DNA of 64,000 nucleotides. Source: Schizochytrium sp. TIO01. Lineage: Eukaryota > Sar > Bigyra > Thraustochytrida > Thraustochytriidae. Positions within the stretch are counted from its first letter, which is position 1; each line of letters begins with the position of its first letter. The stretch covers positions 513,501 through 577,500 of the forward strand of contig SMSO01000034.1 in the NCBI GenBank assembly GCA_004764695.1. Direction: 5' to 3'. The notes beneath the pieces were generated by a model. It was not told the DNA's origin, did no database searches, and saw nothing but the letters and a program-made list of their open reading frames with translations. Of this stretch, positions 31,443-41,729 are shown piece by piece. A program made the translations under genes and the position numbers.

Positions 31443-33488
31443 TTCGAAGTCAAGAAACGCACTTCATCGAGTAGCACTTTCAGTACACTTCTGCAGACCA
31501 TTCAAGTTTCTGAAATCCAAACAAACTTGAAGAATCGAGTCGAGAGACCTTTACATCGCTCGAGGAGTTAAAAAATCCTCCAATTACGCTCCGCCATTTC
31601 GGAGCCATCGCTCTCCTGTGTCGCCGACAAGCTGATAGATAAGCCATCCAGGACCCTTAACGGAGCGGCGGAGATCCTCCGCTACCTGCTTTTTGTTTCC
31701 TTCTTCAATTTTATTGATTCATTCATGTATTTATTTATTTATTTCAAACAGTGTTTAAAGTGAGATATAGATTCACAACATATGATACATGATGATGCTT
31801 CTCTCCTTTCTTGTCCCCTTTTCCACTTATTGATTTCTTATCAATTATAAAATTAAAACTATAAGCCCATATATCTGCTCCTTTAGAAGGGCAGAGAGGG
31901 AGTACTAGCAGCTACTACCAGTACCTGTTTACCTGGAATGCGCTTAGCTAGCTCTCTTCTATGGTCTAGGGATATTGGCTGGTGGAGACAGGGCCTGCTT
32001 GGAAAGCTGAGGTTTTTCGTTCCTCTGGCTCGTGGAAAGCCTTCTGTCTGGAGCTGACGGCTTTTCCAGGAGGCAGAAGAGGTTCGAGAGCACTAACAGA
32101 GTGGTGTTTCATGGAGAAGCCCTGAAGCCGTCCGTCTTTGAAGAAATCTGAGCTTTCTTACCAGCGCAGGGCGAGGTTTCTCCGGCAGCTGAGCAGGTAC
32201 TCCCGACTTTTGCAGTGCAGAAACTCCATTTGGGAAGGCTATAAGCTACTTGCACGGGGTGCCATAAGTCTCTTTTACAGGAGGTATACTTCACTTCCGC
32301 TCCCCTCGCTCAACTGGGAGTAGGCAAGGTTCTCCCGAGACTTGGAGTTAAGGCGGCCCTCACCGGAGTTCATCCGGGCCGGCGAAACCTCCACTAGTCA
32401 GCAGCTTTATATGGTTTAAGGTATATCTAAACTTGTGGTATACACCTCCATAGACTGGCGAAATGCCCTTGATGGGGGTATCTTGGCCTTTACTCTGTGC
32501 GGGTTGCTCAGTCCGGAAAGGGGCTGGTCGCGTGCAACCAATGTGAGAGCCATCTTTGCGCGTGTCCAAAGTACCTATCGTCCTCAATAATAATTATTAT
32601 TTTCTTTAATTGTTGTCAATATTTTTTAATTTGTATATACATGTATACACCAAGTACTATGGTATCTCACGGTATTTTATTTATCAACTCTTTTTTGAAA
32701 AACAAAGAAATGTTAAAGCTGGAAAACAAATATGAATATTTATAAATTATGAATAATGAAAAAGCCAAGGCAAAACACTATCTATATACACATTGCTACC
32801 GGCAAACTAAAACCTTCTGACTCTTTTAAGACGCGAACTGCCTCGCGTGCCTACCGATTGCCTATGCGGCCAGTAAGCAGCGAGCGCGCGAGAAAAGGAA
32901 AAAAGGAACGAGTATCTAGGCTTTTTTTTTTTTTTTAAATCATTTTTCTTTTCTTTTTTTCTTTTCTTTTCTTTTCAACCACTACTTTTCTAGTCAAAGT
33001 CCTTTGGATTCTTTCCTTCGCAGCTCTTCTCTTCTTCTAATAATAACTTCTTCAAGTCTCTCTTCTCCTCCGCTTTCCATGCCTCTCCATCATTTCGATT
33101 CCTCCTTTTCACAAACTGCTATCATTCGCAAACTGTTATAATAATTCACAAACAGAGAAGATACAGAGGCATTCCTTTTCCTGCTGTCCGTATGCAAAAT
33201 CGACAGTGGACCTATTATGACAAAGCAGTCCCCTCTAAGTGCGTAGTGTATCCGGCTTTTCAAAGTGCCGAAGCGGGAACCTAAAGTGCGCCATGATGAG
33301 AGAGAAATGACGGCGCCTGAAGTTGCCTTGAGGCCGAAGCGATTGCCGTCTGCTGTGTTGAGTCGTCGCTTGATTATAGCTCTGCTTCGAAAGCTGCTGC
33401 GTCTCCGTACTGCAGAGATCGGAGCTCCGGCCCTGCGATCGTTTTTTCAGAGTTCTTCGCTCTAGCGACTTTCGTTTTTTTCTTATTG

Positions 33489-33592
33489 GTTTGTTTGTTT
33501 GTTTGTTTGTTTGTTTGTTTGTTTGTTTGTTTGTTTGTTTGTTTGTTTGTTTGTTTGTTTGTTTGTTTGTTTGTTTGTTTGTTTGTTTGTTT
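33489..33592. repeat. Perfect (GTTT)26 array
   Basis: 104 bases of uninterrupted GTTT. A second array of the same unit lies at 57,295-57,409. Confidence 0.97.
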
Positions 33593-34132
33593 AAGATTTC
33601 AAGATGATCTTTATGAGTTTAAATAAGAATTTTTTGTTTGAATGAGCGGTTGAAAACTTTACTGCCAGAGTTTGTGGAGGATCAATTGCTTACTTGAAAA
33701 CATCGACTTTGAGGAGCTCTTTCTTTATTTCTTTCTTTCTTTCTAGCCATTTTGCCTTGAAAGCCGCCGCTCGGAATCTTTCTCAGCGCTTTCTTCTCTG
33801 CGTGCTGTCGTATCGTAGGTGCCTACTACTTCTTCCTCTGGGTTATTTTCCAAACAAAAAAGAAAAAGAAAACCTCCGTCCATATATCTCTCTCTCTCTC
33901 TCTCACGCAGTCTGTCTGCATATATCTGTGGAATTTCAAAAAATAATCTTCTACTTAAAAATTTATTAAAACAAATGAAAAATACGTATACATAAATGCA
34001 TATAGAAATAATAAGGCTATTTCAAGTTATTTTTATCGTCGGAAACTAACGAAAATCCTCGAGCTCACTAACTGCCGCCCGAACGCCGCAGCCAAATCCA
34101 GAGACAGGTTATGATGATGAAGATGATGATGA

Positions 34133-34357
34133 CAACGAAGAAAACGACGTCGCGCGAGGCGTCTCTGGACCCTGCACAGACTCGTCTTCTCGGCACTCTT
34201 GAGCCTCTTCAGAGATCTCGAGCACAAGACCTTGGCCTTGGCCGATCTTTTCGCCGTGTCTGAGACGGAACTCAAGTCACTCCGAGAGCTCCTGGAACTC
34301 CACCAGGAACTGGATCTTGTGGAATATATGGAACGCATGGAACAACAATTGGGATGA
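34133..34357 (+). pseudogene. Coding-like leucine-rich helix frame, possible decayed exon
   Basis: A 74-codon frame with no ATG near its start reads as an amphipathic, Leu-rich helical protein: LVFSALLSLFRDLEHK, TLALADLFAVSETELKSL, ELLELHQELDLVEYMERMEQ, then TGA. Just upstream another frame reads acidic (YDDEDDDDNEEND). A one-base shift near 34,150 would join the two. CTAAC words and a CAG (34,106-34,108) stand before it and could be a branch site and acceptor. It may be a frameshifted relic or an exon of an unrecognised gene. No family is recognised. Confidence 0.25.
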
Positions 34358-34487
34358 GCTTGAATGCCAAGTTACAAGGCCTACGTGGGCATAAACCCCG
34401 GCAATTCTTTTATATATAGGTACTTTTGGAGAACCTCTCGTCGTGTGGTTTTCGCTTAAAGTAAGTTGTTTGTGGAGGAGGAGCAGG

Positions 34488-34517
34488 TACCTACCTACCT
34501 ACCTACCTACCTACCTA
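34488..34517. repeat. (TACC)n array
   Basis: About seven TACC units. The complementary GGTA unit forms another short array near 53,208-53,227. Confidence 0.93.
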
Positions 34518-35822
34518 TTAGAGAAGTTAGAGTCAGGCCTTTGAGAACCTGAATTGTTTACATTTATTCACATTTGTTTACTAATGCAGTGCAATGGTAT
34601 GTATACACGTGGTAGGTGGCCGAGAATGCCTAAAGAACCACCTGTGCAGACTGTTGCTATGCTTACTGGTGTCGCCTTAGCGAAAGTTTTATCGCCAGAT
34701 TCCTCCTCCTACGCTGGTTCAAAAACGAACTTCATTCAACACCTGAGGGTCTTGGTTTCCGTCCAATGCGACGAAAGGCTCGCTCCCGATGGCTGCCTTG
34801 CAGCACCAGACATAACCAAGGTCATTGCGACCACCAGGCGTTCTTTAAGTAATTTGCATCAAGCCAGGAGACCTCGTACTTGCACAATTTTGCGAGACGA
34901 AAGATCAAAACAGACGGTGGCACCAGTGTGCGTGCGGTACGCACCATTTGACAATCTCGAGGGTAGGTTAGTTTTGCGTATGCGTCTACTTTAAAAAAAT
35001 CTCGATTGCCACGTGCTGAAATTATTACTATAAAGAGTGACAGGGCATTTCGACCCTGGTGGCGACATCGTTTTAGTCGGGACTCTCAATATGCCTCTCG
35101 ATTTCTGACCTGCCCTACTCTGCTTCAAGGAGACGCAGCCTTTGAAAAGCTCCAGATCATGGGCTTTAGTTAACCTTGCAGCACCACCGCTTGATTGGGC
35201 CCGGGGAGAGCTGGCTGCCAATCCAAGGTCCTTCCGCTAGGTTGCAAGGGTTTTCACGGCGATAGCTATCTGCAGACTTGAGGGGTTACAACTTGCTTAC
35301 TCCTATGGTATGCGTTAGCCATAGGGCTATTGATGAGACTGTATGGCAGTGTACTTTGGGAGAAGGGAAGCAACAACGTGAGCCAGGCTGTCTGGTGCCT
35401 CCTGCATTGAGCACAAGCTGGCGAAGGCTGTGATGCCAGAATCGCTGCAAATGCAGCCGGGTAGGGAACTGGACCTGGCTGGTGAGTTGGTGAGTGACAA
35501 TACAAACTTGGTGGGGGTCGAAAGGCTGATTGTCCACCTGACTTTCTCACTTGGTTGGCAGCTTATTCGGTACAAATTCGGTACAATGCACGCTCATGAG
35601 CAGAGTCCGTTTGAGACCGCGTGCATTCGCCATATGTGAATAGGGGGAACCAGGGAGCCGAATCGCGGTGCATACGGGAATAATCGGTGCATAGAAAGGA
35701 AAGGAAGAATAGAAAGCCATGGGAGTACTGAAACAGAAGAAAAACACCCCGTCCTTATATATCGAGGCAATGGATTCATTCATAGTTTTGAGACATCAAT
35801 ATCATGGCTTATTGAAGTCCCT

Positions 35823-36044
35823 ATGTTGCTCTTTTGTTCAAGATACAAAAATGCCCCGAATTATAGAGAGTTAAACACAAGGTTCCCTTGCCCATTCGTT
35901 TGTGAATATTGCAGGAATAGGTTTAGCAAGAAGTTTTATCTGGCCGGATCCTATCGTATGAATTGTCATGAGACGAAATATACATCGGGTAACTATTTGA
36001 ATCTGCTTGTAAAGGCCATGAACCGGTACATATATACCGCCTAA
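35823..36044 (+). pseudogene. Degenerate C2H2-zinc-finger-like fragment
   Basis: A 73-codon frame includes CEYCRNRF followed by a Leu and a late His (NCHE). This has the first half of a C-x2-C...F...L finger, but the first zinc-binding His is replaced. It could be a decayed finger gene or coincidence in AT-rich DNA. The first codon shown is ATG, but nothing else supports expression. Confidence 0.13.
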
Positions 36045-37794
36045 TTTTTATTTCTCTGTTCATTAGCCCGTTCCTTTTAAAATGACCGGTTTCTGAACAA
36101 GATGCTTATTCTTCAGCTCGTGATCTATCGCTCAGCTTTCTAGTGTCTAACCTAATTTATGACGTTTTGGGTCACGCTATGGACACTCGCTCTTTCAACG
36201 GACATGGGTAGTCAACTTCGAAAATTTAAACATGTGGGAGAGATACACCTCAATCACATCTATTGAACGAGCAAACTAAAGCATCGCTGGGTCTGGACAC
36301 TAAACCTCTAGGAATCTGGAGTGATGGCGACCGAAATGACGAATCATTCACCCAAAGAGAGTGAAACTTTGATCTCTGAACTTTTGGAAAGGGACTCGGA
36401 ATCTAGAGACCAAAACTTCAAAACTTAGACCACGTGAGTGAACAATGAAGAGTGAAAGCCTATACAACAACACGACGCGTAGCCATGAAAAGCTATGGAT
36501 CTCGAAAAAGAATGAAACGAAATTTCATTGCTTAGCTTGCAAATTGCCTCTACACCCCTTCGATTTTTTTTCTGCAATTACGCGTTCCGTCTCGGTTGTG
36601 TCTACATTTATGTTGACGTTCACAAAACTGCAACACAGCAAGCCCTATGAACACATTCTATGAGCAACAAAGATACGAACAAAGTCAAACAGCCTCGATC
36701 TCCAGTGGCGTCCGCCCTCTTTTGACACTTTGAATATAAAAGAACACGTCTTCCACGAAATTCTCTTATTAAATCAGCCCAATGATATGGGATGAAGAGT
36801 CTTGGAATATTATGAGTACCTATTGGTAAGACTAATCTAAGCAACTTCAAGTTCAGTTAATACTATGATAAGATGGCAAGGGGGAAAATTGAAAATACCT
36901 GTTCGTAGTTCCGTAGCACCATTGTACCATATGTTAGGTTTTTCTGTTAACTTGTATCAAGTCGCACCCTTTTTTTCCCTTTGATTTGAGATGTAAATTT
37001 ACATTGCAATTACTACTAGCAAAACCAAAATTGTGCGATCCGTATGTTTAGGCTAGGTTCATGTGTAGCCTCATAATCTATATATAAGTTTATTTGCCTA
37101 TCGAAGAAAAACAGCAAATGTATTGCAACACTGTTTAGGACGGTGCAAAGAGGCACGAGATTCAAGATGAGACCCATCAGTCAAACTTGCTCCTATTTTG
37201 GAGCATATGATAAGTCAAGAATAGAGTGCGTTCTTCAATAGAATCAAAGGTTTGTTTACATATTCCAGATCAACCAGATATAAACGATTGCTCTGGCATG
37301 TTTCAGCGTTACAGCCTTCTCGAATTATGAACTGTTGATAGTATGAATAGTGATATAAATACTGAACTTGCTGCTGGTGAGTTGGGCAGATGGTTTTACA
37401 TCTTGCATTTGGTTGCTTATTAGCACAATAAAGTTGAGAGCGTGTTTATTACAAACAATACTCTCTTGATTCAAGTTTATTAATACAAGGGCGACAAGAC
37501 GCTGCATCGTTTTTCCGTCCAGACAACCGTCATAGCTAGCAGTGACTATAGCATCTCCTCTCTCTTAAATCTAGGCTGCTCACTAAAGCCACTTCGAATG
37601 AGTTTCTCTTTTCATTTCTCTTTTTGCTTTTAGGATTACTAGAGCTGCTGAGAATAATAATAATTCAAAGCGAGACCAGCGACCAATCCCAAATCGCCTT
37701 AATTGGTCTGGCTAGCCCGTTCCCAGCTCCGTCAGCGTGTAGCTGTCGAGCGCCTATCCCCCAGATCAACGTTTGTCCTGTCTTCATCTGAACA

Positions 37795-38688
37795 ATGTCC
37801 ACTCGGCTTCCTTGGCGCTGCGTTACGTCCTCAAGATGGGCCTCCATGCAGTCGTTCGCTAACTCTACAACTCCTGCTGCGTCGTCTGCAGTTATTCGGC
37901 CACGTTTCGGACTCGTTGCTGGTCTTAATGTGCTTGAGGACGACGTTTCACTTGTCCGCGACGTTGCCTGCGCTGTCGCAGAAGCTGCTGCTGAGGCTGG
38001 ATTGTCTGAAGTGGTCTTCAAGGCCTCCTGGGACAAAGCTAATCGGACGAGCTTGCGCAGCTTCCGTGGACCAGGCCTCTTGCGAGGCCTCGAGCTGCTC
38101 CAGGAGGCAGCAGACGCTTCGGGTTTGCCTGTTTTAACCGACGTCCATGAGACAGCGCATGTGGACATCGTTGCGGAGGCCGTGGATGTCCTCCAGGTGC
38201 CTTCGTTTCTGTGCCGGCAGACCGACCTCCTCTTGGCCGTCGCGAATTCCGGCAAGGGCGTGCACCTCAAGAGAGGCCAAATGGTGGGACCTACAGTCAT
38301 GGGACATGCTGTAGAAAAGTGCCGCTCGGTTGGCTGTGACGAGGTGGCGGTTTGCGAACGCGGCATTATGCTTGGGCTCGATCAGCTGGTGTTTGATCCT
38401 CGACAGGTGGTACTGCTACGAAGAGCGTGCGAAGTACCGGTGTTGGTGGACGTGACGCACGCATGCCAGTCTCCGCCGTCGGGAAGTGCCGGGAAGAGTT
38501 CAGGGGATTCATCTCTGGTGGCCGTCACAGCAAGGACAGCTATAGCAGCGGGCGCGGATGGCATCTTCATTGAGATGCACCCAGGTGTTGCGCCGTGTGA
38601 CACCAATGTGCAGATTAAGCCAAAGGAGCTTCTACCGCTGCTTAGGTCGCTGGTAGCAATCGAGGATGCAGTAAGAGAGCATGAGTGA
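37795..38688 (+). CDS. kdsA: 3-deoxy-D-manno-octulosonate-8-phosphate synthase (KDO8P synthase)
   Basis: 297 residues, single exon. The ATG is fixed by an in-frame TGA two codons upstream. It condenses phosphoenolpyruvate and arabinose 5-phosphate to KDO 8-phosphate. Family blocks in order: VAGLNVLE (41-48), FKASWDKANRTS (75-86), RGPG (91-94), TDVHE (115-119), FLCRQTDL (138-145), CERG (187-190), VDVTHACQ (218-225) and FIEMHPG (258-264). Asn45 sits where metal-dependent enzymes have Cys, so this is the metal-independent type, like E. coli. The loop usually read as GGRR is replaced by a Ser/Gly-rich stretch (about 230-240). Residues 1-35 are an extra basic Ser/Thr/Arg segment without acidic residues, like a mitochondrial or plastid-type targeting peptide. 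KDO in eukaryotes is known from plant and algal wall polysaccharides. What receives it here is unknown. Confidence 0.93.
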   Translation: MSTRLPWRCVTSSRWASMQSFANSTTPAASSAVIRPRFGLVAGLNVLEDDVSLVRDVACAVAEAAAEAGLSEVVFKASWDKANRTSLRSFRGPGLLRGLELLQEAADASGLPVLTDVHETAHVDIVAEAVDVLQVPSFLCRQTDLLLAVANSGKGVHLKRGQMVGPTVMGHAVEKCRSVGCDEVAVCERGIMLGLDQLVFDPRQVVLLRRACEVPVLVDVTHACQSPPSGSAGKSSGDSSLVAVTARTAIAAGADGIFIEMHPGVAPCDTNVQIKPKELLPLLRSLVAIEDAVREHE

Positions 38689-39558
38689 ACTGTGCACGCT
38701 ACGTCAAATTGAAACTAGTGAGGTAGTAATCTTTGCGTTAGGGTTTGCGCAGGTGTGAGCTCTGAAGTGCACACAACCAAATGTCACCTGGACAATATCG
38801 TGAGTATCACCAGCAATCACCAGCAACTCGCGATGATCCACATTATTACATCATCGATAATAATGGTATCATCATTAGAGATGATAACGACAAAATGACG
38901 TCGACTGCGAAATGTTTTCGAAAAGTGCAGCGATTGCGAGTGAGATGTAGCTTCAGCGACGCACTCGGTTTTTGCATCATGTAATACCACATCTCTATCC
39001 TGATCTAAGCATCATAAGGTAAGATGGCCACATATTTCCAATCTGATGTATCCGTATATTGCACGTTTGGCGCGTGGAATGGCAATCGGTGCCTCCGGAT
39101 TGTAAAATGTTCTTTCTAGGCGAGTACTTCTCGCAATGTGTTTATTCTGTAGTAGCTAGTACTCCAGGTGAATTGAGCATTTTTTCTTATTTTGCTACTG
39201 TTTGCTTTCCTTTTTCCAACAAGTTTCATGTATGAAAAGAAAATCTCTCGCAAATGCAAATACAAACGAAACACAGAATCATATGCTTGGACAAGGTCTT
39301 GATCAATTCAAACATACATACGTCTTATTTACCTATTTGGAGTGGCGTCACCGGCAGACCAAACTTCAGACTCATCATCCCCTATTTGCTTCTCCTTCAG
39401 CTTTGCAAACCAGATTTTAAAAAGGGGGGATGTCTGTTCTCTGAAAATTTGCATCACCAGAGAAAGTCACCGCCGCATTTTCGTTCCATAGAACGCATAT
39501 ACTACTTCATATTAACAATAATTTATAAATATTTACTAAAAATACACCCTTGGCACTC
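38689..39558. other. Convergent intergenic region
   Basis: About 870 bases between the KDO8PS and RDM1-like stop codons. Small repeats of CACCAGCAA type occur near 38,810-38,826. No gene is supported. Confidence 0.5.
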
Positions 39559-40377
39559 CTATTCACAGGGTGGCGGCGATGTATCCTTGTATGCCCTAAT
39601 AAGTTCAGTATCACCATTCTGCATCCGTCGCATAATCAGTCTGAGTTGTAGAAAGCAAGCAACACGTGCAGCATTAAATACATTATGGATAGCTTCTCCA
39701 AGCTGTTTGAACTTACGAGGCGTTACGCGTGCCTTATCCATTTCATCCCGTAGTGCCTGACCCCGTGGCTCGTTCAAATTCACAACAACCTTTGATTTAA
39801 GTAACACTTGTTCCTCTTGGTCATCATACACTACAAAACCACTACCCATGATGTGGATATCATAAGCCTCAATATCCAAAATCGCTCGCGTGCGAAGCAC
39901 ATATTCATGACTGTCCTCCTCTGTCCTCAGAAACGCCACGGGCCTTGGCTCGGCTGTGAGCTGGTACATCCCTACATAATACTCGAGTGCCTGGCAGCAT
40001 TTTCCCAGAGACATTGGAACACGAGGCCACGCCCGGTCCTCAGACCGTGCTGCCCGCACGTGCAACATACGCTGTCCACAGTTGTGAGAAGTTTGTTTTG
40101 CAGCGGCGTCTGCAGCGCTGGCAAGGTAGAACCGCACGAGGGCCACGGACTCGTGTACAATCTTAACACTATAAACAAGCCCAAAATTAGCAAAGTAATC
40201 ATGTAACCAGTCTTCGGTGATTCCACGTAGTGGACTTACTGCAATAGCATGTCGAGCGTCCGGAGTCATAAAATCCACAAGTTCATTTCGTTGCTGCGCC
40301 GTCGCACTGTGAACACCGTTGCATGGCTTTCTGGTTTCTGAGCTTGCGCTCGAAGCCATGGCTGCCTCAAAAGCCAT
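39559..40377 (-). CDS. RDM1-like protein (RRM plus RD motif), putative DNA-repair factor
   Basis: 272 residues, single exon, from ATG 40377 (the codon before it in frame is GTG). Residues ~42-112 form an RRM-like fold: HAIAVSPLRG as the first strand, DYFANFGLVYSVKI, ALVRFYLASAADAAAKQ, then RMLHVRAA. The FG-LVYSV word and the K-C-x-x-L-x-Y-Y-x-G block that follows (KCCQALEYYVG, 127-137) are the signature of RAD52 motif-containing protein 1, a ~284-residue protein in human. The second half (150-260) has alternating strands and a final helix rich in Arg/Phe, as in the RD-motif region that resembles RAD52. Human RDM1 binds DNA and RNA and affects cisplatin resistance. A DNA-repair role here is inference. 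It is convergent with the KDO8PS gene. Confidence 0.75.
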   Translation of the reverse strand: MAFEAAMASSASSETRKPCNGVHSATAQQRNELVDFMTPDARHAIAVSPLRGITEDWLHDYFANFGLVYSVKIVHESVALVRFYLASAADAAAKQTSHNCGQRMLHVRAARSEDRAWPRVPMSLGKCCQALEYYVGMYQLTAEPRPVAFLRTEEDSHEYVLRTRAILDIEAYDIHIMGSGFVVYDDQEEQVLLKSKVVVNLNEPRGQALRDEMDKARVTPRKFKQLGEAIHNVFNAARVACFLQLRLIMRRMQNGDTELIRAYKDTSPPPCE

Positions 40378-41729
40378 CACTGATAGTTAAGACTCTCTAC
40401 TAACTCCCACTAAAGGAAGGCTTCGAAAGGTGAATCAGGTTCAGGTTTTGTGAGATAGATCTTACAGAGAACTTCGATTGGGCTTTGCTCATTCTGGTTC
40501 CTTCATTAAAGCTCTCTTATTCGTTGGTGTGTTTGTCTCAATGGCAAAAATCGTCGTCGTTGCGCAACCCATTTCCCCTCATTAGAGTGCTATTGAATAC
40601 TATTGTTAGGAGAATACATAAGTACTAGGTACTCTTTGCATATGAACAAAATCAAGAATTCCAATGCCATGCAAACCATAGACACATTGTTGGCACCAGG
40701 ATAGTTGACACAATATTGGAGGCTGTATACTAGTCTGCAGCTTACAAGCTGCAGATAGAAATATGCCGTGTATTAGAAATGCGCTATGTTTAGCAGAATG
40801 GGCTAATCAAAGGGTCTTGGTGGATTTAGCTCACACATGCTTTTTTAACATTGTTTTTGGCATGCGGGCTGGATAGTCAAAGCACGACACAAGATAGAAT
40901 TCTTGCGACTCCTAGAAGTTTTCGTAGAATGCCAGATGCGTTGTTTATTTTCAAGAAGTATCAGAAGGAGATAAATCCTACAAGCTACATGTTTTTTGAG
41001 CAAAATCCATGATATTTTGCCCCATGATTAATTTTATTTTTTCAGGGCTATAAAGAAGTTACACTAATGTTTCAAATTGTGCTTTCCTTCTGTTGATTGC
41101 ACAACAAAAGTAATAATAATCATGAAATATCTTTCGGGGACCATGATTCTGGGGTCACCCAACGAAGGAAATTATAGGCAAGACATCATCAGAGGCTTGT
41201 CGCGCAATATGATTGATCCTAAGAAATCAAAGTAGGTATATGAATAGAACTAAACCAACCGAGAAGACGATGAAATAAATATAGTAGTCCTCATATATTT
41301 TCAATAGAACCCAGGCAAGAAGATTTATTCTGAAAGAATGACTGAGAAAATAGACGAATGGACGTTTTCCCTTTGGACAATACAGACAATATAGCTACAA
41401 ATGCTGCGAGTTCCTGATAATGCTCAGCAATATCAAGGTGGAGAATAATTCCTAAAAGGTCTGAAAACAAAACGCGGCTACAATTACTTCGTCCAAAGAT
41501 AACAGTAAGTAAGCCTTATGTCTTGAATTTAACCAACCGCTTGATTGTTTGAAGTAGTCAAAAATGGTTTTTTGGTTAACCATAGAACTACTTTTTCGCA
41601 AGATCGAGCTTCACTCGAGCTCTTACTAAAGTTTTTTACTGAATACTCAACAATTGACATTGCGCAAAAATATATAAAATGAACGGAATCTAATGTTTGA
41701 TGGAATGTTTAGACGCACCTAATACTGAG

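Larger units (their letters stand above)
34358..37794. other. Gene-poor region upstream of the KDO8PS gene
   Basis: No supported gene. A 147-codon plus frame at 34,554-34,994 and three overlapping minus frames at 35,266-35,575 are open but have no recognisable domain. The last few hundred bases must hold the KDO8PS promoter. A TGA at 37,789-37,791, in frame just before its ATG, rules out a simple upstream extension. Confidence 0.5.
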
